From NCBI GenBank assembly GCA_030426445.1, contig JAUHYS010000166.1, positions 1 through 5,334 of the forward strand: 5,334 bases of DNA. The letters are read 5' to 3'. Positions 1-5,334 of the stretch are shown in pieces. How positions within the stretch are numbered: position 1 is the first letter of the stretch; each line of letters opens with the position of its first letter. Source of the stretch: a bacterium. GTDB taxonomy: Bacteria > UBA10199 > DSSB01. Below the pieces are notes generated by a model. That model saw only the letters and a program-made list of their open reading frames with translations, did no database searches and had not been told where the DNA came from. The translations under genes and the position numbers were made by a program.

Positions 1-1
1 T

Positions 2-1168
2 TTGTCTGCGGGTATATGTGCAATGGGGGGAGAAGCTGTCTTTTTAGGCCCGATGCCGACGCCAGGTATTGCGTTTATTACTTCTGCCATGCGTGCAGAT
101 GCAGGTGTGATGATTAGTGCTAGTCATAACCCTTATTACGATAATGGAATTAAATTTTTTGATCACCAAGGTTACAAACTTCCCGATGAAATTGAACTTA
201 AAATGGAAGATCTTATTTTTAACCATAGACTGAAAACTGGGGTTACTCATCAGGAAATTGGCAAGGCTTATCGAGTAGATGATGCTGTTGGACGTTATAT
301 CGAATATCTCAAAGCGACCTTTCCAAAAGAACTTTCTTTAGAAAATCTTAAGATTGTTGTGGACTGCGCTAATGGTTGTTCTTATCGCATTGCTCCAATT
401 ATCTTAGAAGAATTAGGGGCACAGGTTATTAGTCTTGGCGATGAACCCAATGGTTTTAATATCAATGAAGCTTGTGGAGCACTCTATCCTGAAAAACTGC
501 AAGAAAAAGTCAAAACTGAAAAAGCAGACTTAGGCATTGCCTTAGATGGAGATGCAGACCGTGTAGTTTTAATTGATGAAAAGGGAAGCCTAATTCATGG
601 CGATTGTTTGATTGCTCTGTTTGCTTTTGAACTAAAAGCAAGAAAAATTTTAGCAAAAAATAAAGTCGCCGGAACCATTATGTCTAATTTGGGTTTGGAG
701 TTAGGCCTTAAAAAGAAAGATATTCAATTACTAAGGTGTCAGGTAGGTGATCGCTATATTATTGAAGCGATGAGACAAGAAAAAATTAATTTTGGTGGAG
801 AGCCATCAGGTCATATCATTTTTCATGATTATGGTAAGACAGGGGATGGTTTACTTGCTGCATTACAGTTTTTATCTATAATGATTCATTCTAAAAAAAG
901 GGCTTCCGAACTCAGCTCATGTATAGAAATTTTTCCTCAAGTGATGGAAAATGTACGGGTTCAATCAAAGAAGGAACTTTCCAGTATTCCGTCTATTCAA
1001 AAAAAAATAGGTGAAATAGAAGAAGAGCTCAATGGCAAAGGTAGAATGGTTTTAAGGTATAGCGGAACGGAACCTCTTTTAAGAATTATGCTAGAAGGAC
1101 AATTAGAAAAGCAATTAGAAGACTATGCATCCGAATTAAAAAAAACAATTGAGAAAGAGCTAACTTAA
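2..1168 (+). CDS. glmM: Phosphoglucosamine mutase GlmM, 5' end cut by window edge
   Basis: GlmM interconverts glucosamine-6-phosphate and glucosamine-1-phosphate in the cytoplasm, the step that feeds UDP-GlcNAc synthesis for peptidoglycan and lipopolysaccharide. The visible 388 residues carry the alpha-D-phosphohexomutase signatures in order: the phosphoserine loop ISASHNP (Ser at visible residue 41, matching Ser102 of E. coli GlmM), the metal-binding loop DGDADR (182-187), the sugar-specificity motif GGEPSGH (265-271, the GlmM form) and the C-terminal phosphate-binding loop RYSGTEPLLRIMLEG (352-366). Comparison with E. coli implies about 61 missing N-terminal residues and a full length near 449, normal for the family. 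The first visible codon, TTG, is therefore an internal Leu and not a start. The gene ends 6 bases before pdxJ. A nine-A run lies at 999-1007. Phosphomannomutase is the alternative family, but the GGEPSGH motif and the pdxJ neighbour favour GlmM. Confidence 0.96.
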   Translation: MSAGICAMGGEAVFLGPMPTPGIAFITSAMRADAGVMISASHNPYYDNGIKFFDHQGYKLPDEIELKMEDLIFNHRLKTGVTHQEIGKAYRVDDAVGRYIEYLKATFPKELSLENLKIVVDCANGCSYRIAPIILEELGAQVISLGDEPNGFNINEACGALYPEKLQEKVKTEKADLGIALDGDADRVVLIDEKGSLIHGDCLIALFAFELKARKILAKNKVAGTIMSNLGLELGLKKKDIQLLRCQVGDRYIIEAMRQEKINFGGEPSGHIIFHDYGKTGDGLLAALQFLSIMIHSKKRASELSSCIEIFPQVMENVRVQSKKELSSIPSIQKKIGEIEEELNGKGRMVLRYSGTEPLLRIMLEGQLEKQLEDYASELKKTIEKELT

Positions 1169-1174
1169 AAAAAT

Positions 1175-1888
1175 ATGGTTACTTTAGGTGTCAATATTGA
1201 TCACGTCGCTACCTTAAGAGAGGCTAGAAAAGTTGACTATCCTGATCCAGTCATAGCAGCTGAACTAGTACAAAAAGCAGGAGCCGATCAAATCACATGT
1301 CATTTAAGAGAGGATCGTCGTCATATTCGTGATGATGATATTCCTAAAATTCAATCTATTATCGAGGTTCCACTTAATTTAGAAATGGCAGCAACTGAAG
1401 AGATGTTTCAGTTTGCTCTAAAAACTAGACCCAATAAAATTACTTTGGTTCCAGAAAAAAGAGAAGAAATTACAACTGAAGGAGGCTTAGAGGTTTTTTC
1501 TCAAATAAAAGCTTTAAAAGAGTTTTGTGATAAGTTGTTAAACCAAGATTTTTATGTTTCTTTATTTATTGATCCAGAAGAAAAACAAATTCATGCTGCA
1601 AAAGAACTAGCTGTGCAAGCAGTAGAGTTTCATACTGGAACTTATTGTAATTCTCAAGGAGACAAGAAAAACGCTCAGCTAAAAAAGTTAAGGCGAGCCT
1701 GTGAACTAGCAAAACAAAAGGGGCTTTTTGTTGCCGTAGGTCATGGCCTAAATTACAATAATATTTCACCTGTTACTAAAATTAATGAAATCGAAGAGTA
1801 CAATATTGGCCATAGTATTATTGCATATGCACTAACGGTGGGTTTAGAAAGTGCTGTTCGTGAAATGAAACGTTTAGTGATTAACTAA
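1175..1888 (+). CDS. pdxJ: Pyridoxine 5'-phosphate synthase PdxJ
   Basis: PdxJ condenses 1-deoxy-D-xylulose 5-phosphate with 3-amino-2-oxopropyl phosphate to give pyridoxine 5'-phosphate, the ring-closing step of the DXP-dependent vitamin B6 pathway. The protein is a TIM barrel of 237 residues, the usual length. It opens with the family signature GVNIDHVATLR (5-15). The active-site stretch HLREDRRH (43-50) supplies the His and Arg residues, NLEMA holds Glu70 (counterpart of E. coli Glu72), EFHTGTY (151-157) binds phosphate, and VGHGLNY holds His190 (counterpart of His193). All key residues are present, so it should be active. The ATG start is fixed by the signature lying five residues in. The only purine-rich stretch upstream (1151-1159) is about 15 bases away, too far for a good Shine-Dalgarno site, so coupling to glmM translation is likely. 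The stop codon is one base from the nnr start. Confidence 0.97.
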   Translation: MVTLGVNIDHVATLREARKVDYPDPVIAAELVQKAGADQITCHLREDRRHIRDDDIPKIQSIIEVPLNLEMAATEEMFQFALKTRPNKITLVPEKREEITTEGGLEVFSQIKALKEFCDKLLNQDFYVSLFIDPEEKQIHAAKELAVQAVEFHTGTYCNSQGDKKNAQLKKLRRACELAKQKGLFVAVGHGLNYNNISPVTKINEIEEYNIGHSIIAYALTVGLESAVREMKRLVIN

Positions 1889-1889
1889 A

Positions 1890-3446
1890 ATGAAAATATT
1901 GAGTGCTCGACAAATGGCCGAGTGGGATAAATTATCGATACAAGAATATGCAAAAGATCCCAAAAAACTCATGAAGCAAGCAGCACAGGTTTGTCTAGAA
2001 GTTTGTTTAAACATTTTCCAGTTTTCAAATAAATCTAAAATAGTGATTGTTTGCGGGCCAGGTAATAATGGTGGAGATGGTTTTGCCTTAGCTCATTTAT
2101 TGGAACAAAAAGAAATTCCCATTAAAGTATTTTTTTCAGGTACTTTGGATAAGCTTTCTAATGAAGCAAGGTATTTTTACAATTTAGTTAAGTCGACGAT
2201 TCATAGTCTTTACTCACAAAAAGACCTCTCACTTTTTAAACGCTCAATAAAAGATGCCAACTATATTGTGGATGCTATTTTTGGAATTGGGCTTAATCGT
2301 AATTTATCAGATTTTTATAAAAAAATCATTCACATGATTAATCAAAGCTCCGCACTGAAGGTAGCGATAGATATGCCTTCGGGTATCAATGGAGATAATG
2401 GAAAAGTCATGGGAGATGCCATCAAAGCAGACCTGACTGTGACCTTTGAAGCTCCTAAAATCGGTCAGCTACTGCCTCAAGCCTGGGATCATGTAGGGAA
2501 ACTTTATGTAAAATCGATTGGTTTAAGTAAGGCAGCGCAAAAAAAAATCAATAGTTCCTTGCAGTGGATTGATGAGATAATGGTTAAACATAAGCTCAAG
2601 CGCCGACCCTATAATGTACATAAAGGTATTTTTGGAAAATTGCTCGTTGTTGCTGGTTCAAGTCAAATGCCAGGTGCAGGTTACCTGACCTGTTTAGGTG
2701 CTCTACGCATGGGGGTGGGTAAGGTCGTGTGGGGTATGCCAACAAAAGTTTTTGTTAAATCAGATAACTTGACGCCAGAAATTATTTTAGAAGAATTTTC
2801 CCAGCATAGTGATTTTTTTTCTCTTCCACTGGATAAAAAACATCTGCAGTGGATTAACTCTTTTAATGCAATTGCAATAGGTCCGGGAATAGGGCAGGCA
2901 GCAGCGACAAAGGACTTTATTTTTGAATTAATCAAAAAAATTCGTATTCCTTGTGTGCTTGATGCCGATGCTTTAAATTTAATTTCTTCTGAAGTATCAA
3001 TGCTTCCCTATTTAAAAGGAAAGATTCTGACTCCTCATGCAAAAGAACTCGCAAAAATATCCAAGTGTTCAGTTAAAGAAGCTATTTATGACCGCTTAGA
3101 AATTTCAAAAAATTTTGCTACAAAAAATCAACTCTGGATCTTAGCGAAGGGATATCGTACCACGATCGTTGAGCCAAAAGGTCGAGCTTGGATCAACTCA
3201 TCAGGAGGACCCAATTTAGCTATTCCAGGAAGTGGTGATGTTTTAACAGGTATGATTGCGAGTTTACTTGCACAAGGTTTTCCTAAAATAGAGGCTTTAA
3301 TCATTGCTTGTTATTTACACGGCGTAGCAGGAGATGCTTGGTCAGAAAAAAATGGTGATCGCGGCATGTTAGCATCTGAGATTGCTCATATGCTTCCCCA
3401 GGTTTTAAAAAAGATCATGTTGGGAAGAAATAATCAAAAAATTTGA
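1890..3446 (+). CDS. nnr: Bifunctional NAD(P)HX epimerase / ADP-dependent NAD(P)HX dehydratase (NnrE-NnrD fusion)
   Basis: This cytoplasmic enzyme repairs hydrated NADH and NADPH: the N-terminal domain epimerises the R and S hydrates and the C-terminal domain dehydrates the S form using ADP. The 518 residues match the usual length of the fused YjeF-type protein. The epimerase domain (about 1-213) shows CGPGNNGGDGFALA (55-68), VDAIFGIGL (127-135), AIDMPSGINGDNG (159-171) and the TVTFEAPK strand (183-190). After a lysine-rich linker (about 214-235), the ribokinase-like domain shows HKGIFGKLLVVAG (244-256), IGPGIG (330-335), VLDADALNL (356-364), LTPHAKE (380-386; most relatives have a Pro where Ala384 sits) and PGSGDVLTG (446-454) with catalytic Asp450. 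A nine-A run at 2539-2547 lies in the linker. No clear Shine-Dalgarno precedes the ATG, which is one base after the pdxJ stop, suggesting translational coupling. In many relatives acpS sits between these two genes; here it does not. E. coli also pairs nnr with tsaE. Confidence 0.95.
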   Translation: MKILSARQMAEWDKLSIQEYAKDPKKLMKQAAQVCLEVCLNIFQFSNKSKIVIVCGPGNNGGDGFALAHLLEQKEIPIKVFFSGTLDKLSNEARYFYNLVKSTIHSLYSQKDLSLFKRSIKDANYIVDAIFGIGLNRNLSDFYKKIIHMINQSSALKVAIDMPSGINGDNGKVMGDAIKADLTVTFEAPKIGQLLPQAWDHVGKLYVKSIGLSKAAQKKINSSLQWIDEIMVKHKLKRRPYNVHKGIFGKLLVVAGSSQMPGAGYLTCLGALRMGVGKVVWGMPTKVFVKSDNLTPEIILEEFSQHSDFFSLPLDKKHLQWINSFNAIAIGPGIGQAAATKDFIFELIKKIRIPCVLDADALNLISSEVSMLPYLKGKILTPHAKELAKISKCSVKEAIYDRLEISKNFATKNQLWILAKGYRTTIVEPKGRAWINSSGGPNLAIPGSGDVLTGMIASLLAQGFPKIEALIIACYLHGVAGDAWSEKNGDRGMLASEIAHMLPQVLKKIMLGRNNQKI

Positions 3447-3485
3447 AATTTAATTTATAAGTTAAAAGAATGTTTCATAATAAGT
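3447..3485. other. 39-base AT-rich spacer before tsaE; only a weak promoter candidate
   Basis: This is the largest gap inside the + strand gene run and is strongly AT-rich. A TTGAAA at 3443-3448 (overlapping the nnr stop) resembles a sigma70 -35 box, but nothing like a good -10 lies 16-18 bases downstream, and the CATAAT at 3476-3481 lacks a partner -35 and sits only four bases before the tsaE start. No stem-loop with a T-tract is seen, so read-through from nnr into tsaE is the simplest reading. No Shine-Dalgarno motif stands out before the tsaE ATG. Confidence 0.3.
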
Positions 3486-3947
3486 ATGTATATGCAAGAA
3501 TATGTAAGTAAAAATTTGGAAGAGACTATAGAGCTGGGTAGACAATTTGCTTTGCAAATAAAAAAAGAGGGAGCGAATGTTGCTTTAAAAGGAAATCTGG
3601 GAGTAGGAAAAACAGCCTTTTGTAAAGGGGTTATTTCTCAATTTACAAACATCTCTGTTGACGAAATCACTTCGCCTACTTTTACTCTCGTGGAAGAATA
3701 TGGCTCAAAACTTCCTGTTTACCATATTGATCTTTATCGCATTCATGATTTGCAGGAAGCCGAAGATTTTCCCTGGGAAGATTATTTGGCAAAAGGGACA
3801 CTCTGTTTAATCGAGTGGGTAGAAAATTTTCCTACACTTGAGAAATTTATCGATTATTATATTTATATAGAGAAAAATATTACTAACGAACGGCTTATTT
3901 CCTTAGTAAAGAAAGATAATGATGGAAGACAAAAACTTATTACCTAG
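3486..3947 (+). CDS. tsaE: tRNA t6A37 threonylcarbamoyladenosine biosynthesis ATPase TsaE
   Basis: TsaE (YjeE) is the small P-loop ATPase that works with TsaB and TsaD to attach threonylcarbamoyl to A37 of tRNAs reading ANN codons. Length (153) is typical. Visible motifs in order: Walker A GNLGVGKT (36-43, with Asn where most relatives have Asp or Glu), the SPTFTLVEEY strand (63-72), HIDLYR (80-85; the conserved Asp is D82) and LIEWVE (108-113; E110 and W111 match the IEW motif of the family). Two in-frame ATGs (3486 and 3492) are both plausible starts, and the second would give a protein two residues shorter; neither has a clear ribosome site. It follows nnr, as in E. coli. Its last 29 bases overlap the rpoH start, so the C-terminal tail (about 144-153) is encoded by DNA that also encodes the sigma factor N-terminus. 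Confidence 0.95.
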   Translation: MYMQEYVSKNLEETIELGRQFALQIKKEGANVALKGNLGVGKTAFCKGVISQFTNISVDEITSPTFTLVEEYGSKLPVYHIDLYRIHDLQEAEDFPWEDYLAKGTLCLIEWVENFPTLEKFIDYYIYIEKNITNERLISLVKKDNDGRQKLIT

Positions 3948-4812
3948 CTTAAGCACTAAAAAAGCCCTTGAGCCCATTGATCCTTTTAAACGCTATGTTC
4001 AAAAGGTAAACCAGTACCCTTTCTTATCGGCTCGTGAAGAGAAAAAGTTAGCTCGACAATATATTGAGACAGGTGACCGTGAAGCTGCTAAAAAATTGGT
4101 AACGTCACATTTGCGCTTAGTCGTAAAAATTGCTCTCGAATACAAAACGGCTTATGGAAATATGCTCGACTTAGTTCAGGAAGGGAATTTGGGTTTAATG
4201 CGTGCGATCAAAAAATATGATCCTGATAAAGGAGCGCGCTTATCTAGTTATGCAGGCTGGTGGATTCGATCTTATATTTTAAAATATATTTTAGATAATT
4301 TTCGTTTAATTAAAATTGGAACCACACAGGCGCAGCGTAGGATTTTTTTCAATTTAATGAAAGAAAAAGAACGCATCGAAAAAGCAGGTTTTCGCCCTGA
4401 TAGTCAACTTTTAGCAGAAGCTTTGTCTGTTAAGCCGGAAGAAGTCGAAGAAATGCAAGGGCGATTACAAAAAAGTGATTTGTCTTTAGATGCTCCTGTG
4501 GGGGACGAAGGCCATGCTAGGCAAATTGAGTATCTTAAAACTGAAACTCCAGCATATGAAGAAAATTATGACCGGGAAAAATTTAAAGATATTTTAGAGT
4601 TTAAACTAAAAGAGTTTTCAGAGTCACTTAATGACAGAGAGACTAAGATATTCAAAGAAAGGTTGCTTTCTGAAGTGCCCTTAACACTGCAGGCTATTGC
4701 AGATGAATATAGTATTAGTCGTGAAAGGGCACGTCAGATAGAGAGCAAATTAAAAGATAAGTTAAAGTCTTTTTTTGAAAAAGAAGGTCTTAAGGTTGAA
4801 GAACAAATTTAA
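3919..4812 (+). CDS. rpoH: RpoH-type (sigma32) alternative RNA polymerase sigma factor
   Basis: This is a group 3/RpoH-type sigma70-family protein of 297 residues, a little longer than the 284 of E. coli sigma32; the family directs core RNA polymerase to heat-shock promoters. Region 1.2 is around 21-60, region 2 follows with SHLRLVVKIA (63-72), the core-binding segment DLVQEGNLGLMRAIKKYDP (84-102) and the DNA-melting/-10 segment SYAGWWIRSYILKYIL (110-125). The RpoH box QRRIFFNLM (139-147) closely matches the E. coli QRKLFFNLR, differing at its last residue, and is the main reason for calling RpoH and not RpoD or RpoS. Region 4.2 has the helix-turn-helix LTLQAIADEYSISRERARQIE (255-275). Two adjacent ATGs (3919, 3922) could start it; the next in-frame Met is at residue 82, inside region 2, so the overlap with tsaE is real. 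A purine stretch AAAGAAAG (3908-3915) precedes the start. Another RpoH paralogue of the deltaproteobacterial type is possible. Confidence 0.93.
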   Translation: MMEDKNLLPSLSTKKALEPIDPFKRYVQKVNQYPFLSAREEKKLARQYIETGDREAAKKLVTSHLRLVVKIALEYKTAYGNMLDLVQEGNLGLMRAIKKYDPDKGARLSSYAGWWIRSYILKYILDNFRLIKIGTTQAQRRIFFNLMKEKERIEKAGFRPDSQLLAEALSVKPEEVEEMQGRLQKSDLSLDAPVGDEGHARQIEYLKTETPAYEENYDREKFKDILEFKLKEFSESLNDRETKIFKERLLSEVPLTLQAIADEYSISRERARQIESKLKDKLKSFFEKEGLKVEEQI

Positions 4813-4882
4813 GTATTAACGGGGATGATTCTCCTATGAAGTGTTATTGAATTGCTGCTGATTAAACCTAGGGAAGGGGAAA
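4813..4882. other. 70-base convergent spacer between rpoH and the kinase gene, weak hairpin only
   Basis: The two genes end facing each other here, so a bidirectional terminator would be expected. The best hairpin I see is 4821-4834 (GGGGA, loop TGAT, TCTCC), a five-pair stem including one G-T pair, without a following T-run in either direction. That is not a convincing intrinsic terminator. A CCTAGG palindrome lies at 4867-4872. No open frame of useful length is found on the + strand; on the - strand a 28-codon open frame reaches the rpoH stop but is not recognisable. Confidence 0.4.
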
Positions 4883-5334
4883 TTATTTGCGTTCGCTTAG
4901 AATTAAATTAATATTTTTGTTAGTTATCTCTTCTTTTGCACAACTCAAGAGGTCTAATCTAGAGCATGCGACTCCAAATCTTGATAGATGGCTCTCAAAC
5001 ATGTCATAGGTAATATTGCTGCTGGTGGAAATGCCGCAGCTATAATTTTGATAGGATTCTTTCAGATTATTATTGTTGCCAGAAATTTCTAGAGGGATAT
5101 TAACTGAAATTTTTGTGCCTTTGCCTGGGCAGGATTCTACATTGATTTGCCCGTCCATAAGATCAATATAGTTCCTTGATATTGATAGCCCTAACCCCGT
5201 TCCTCCGTACTGCCTAGTAGTACTAGTATCTGCTTGCGTGAAAGGTTCGAAAACTCGTTTCTGTGTTTCCTCATCCATGCCAATGCCCTCATCCTCAACG
5301 ATGACGCATACATGGCAAATGTTTTGGAGATCAT
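4883..5334 (-). CDS. Hybrid-type sensor histidine kinase, C-terminal part (5' end beyond window)
   Basis: The reading frame enters from the right edge and does not begin at the ATG at 5278: the 18 codons upstream of it are open and supply the DEGIGM motif of the ATP-binding G1 box (5276-5293). Next come the F box RVFEPFTQAD (5278-based residues 8-17) and the G2 box GGTGLGL (5186-5206), then MDGQINVES and PGKGTKISVNIPL, which end the HATPase_c domain near residue 64. This is the kinase catalytic domain of a two-component sensor, with wording typical of BarA-like hybrid kinases. The sensor, the H box and the N box are outside the window, so the input signal is unknown. About 65 more residues follow; residues 80-131 look like the first half of a receiver domain without its acidic pair, and the protein stops (TAA at 4883-4885) where the phospho-acceptor strand would be. 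Convergent with rpoH, so it is probably transcribed separately. Confidence 0.9.
   Translation of the reverse strand, partial: DLQNICHVCVIVEDEGIGMDEETQKRVFEPFTQADTSTTRQYGGTGLGLSISRNYIDLMDGQINVESCPGKGTKISVNIPLEISGNNNNLKESYQNYSCGISTSSNITYDMFESHLSRFGVACSRLDLLSCAKEEITNKNINLILSERK

Noticed and set aside
2..4. TTG as the start codon of glmM
   Set aside because: The phosphoserine loop would then lie at residue 41, against about 102 in full GlmM; the codon is an internal Leu in a gene cut by the window edge.
44..250. 68-codon - strand open frame inside glmM
   Set aside because: It lies wholly within a well-supported gene, has no recognisable motifs and reads as a shadow of the + strand.
1566..1769. 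67-codon - strand open frame inside pdxJ
   Set aside because: Covers conserved PdxJ active-site sequence on the other strand; no motif or start signal.
2813..2820. Eight-T run in nnr as an early terminator
   Set aside because: No GC-rich stem precedes it and it encodes Phe-Phe in a normal, continuous protein.
2681..2935. 84-codon - strand open frame inside nnr
   Set aside because: Antisense to conserved NnrD motifs; no independent support.
3470..3511. 13-codon frame (MFHNKYVYARICK) overlapping the tsaE start, as a leader peptide
   Set aside because: It has an AAAAG-like stretch upstream, but no attenuator structure or regulatory residue bias; short AT-rich frames of this size arise by chance.
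4821..4834. Intrinsic terminator after rpoH
   Set aside because: Stem of only five pairs with one G-T pair and no T-tract on either strand.
4883..5334. Kinase gene as recently transferred DNA based on base composition
   Set aside because: Hand counts of 60-base blocks in its HATPase part gave mostly 42-45% G+C, but blocks in pdxJ reach similar values, so the difference is not distinctive.

Overview
This 5.3 kb window is AT-rich and almost fully coding. It carries a co-directional run of conserved bacterial housekeeping genes on the + strand, followed by the 3' part of a sensor kinase gene on the - strand. The order is glmM (5' cut by the window edge), pdxJ, a fused NnrE/NnrD nucleotide-repair gene, tsaE and an rpoH-type sigma factor. 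A Gram-negative, proteobacterium-like host is likely: the sigma factor carries the RpoH-box signature, and the order glmM-pdxJ-(acpS)-nnr-tsaE is remembered from deltaproteobacterial-type genomes. The low G+C would suit a Bdellovibrio/Bacteriovorax-like or other low-GC 'delta' lineage, but this placement is inference and was not checked by alignment.

Layout: positions 2-1168 glmM (about 61 N-terminal residues missing); 1175-1888 pdxJ; 1890-3446 nnrE-nnrD; a 39-base spacer; 3486-3947 tsaE; 3919-4812 rpoH, overlapping the end of tsaE by 29 bases; a 70-base convergent spacer; 4883-5334 (- strand) the C-terminal part of a histidine kinase that runs off the right edge. No intergenic stretch exceeds 70 bases. 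I see no RNA genes, mobile elements or CRISPR.

The five + strand genes are packed tightly enough (gaps of 6, 1, 39 and -29 bases) to be one transcription unit. They cover amino-sugar supply for the cell wall (GlmM), vitamin B6 synthesis (PdxJ), repair of damaged NAD(P)H (Nnr), tRNA t6A formation (TsaE) and heat-shock transcription (RpoH). They share no pathway; the grouping looks like a growth-linked housekeeping operon with a stress sigma factor at its end.

I find no clear new biological system. The points most worth a second look are: a nine-A run exactly in the linker between the two Nnr domains, where a one-base slip would give a free epimerase; the sigma factor nested into tsaE; and a histidine kinase whose tail looks like a receiver domain that lost its acidic pocket and stops at the third strand.
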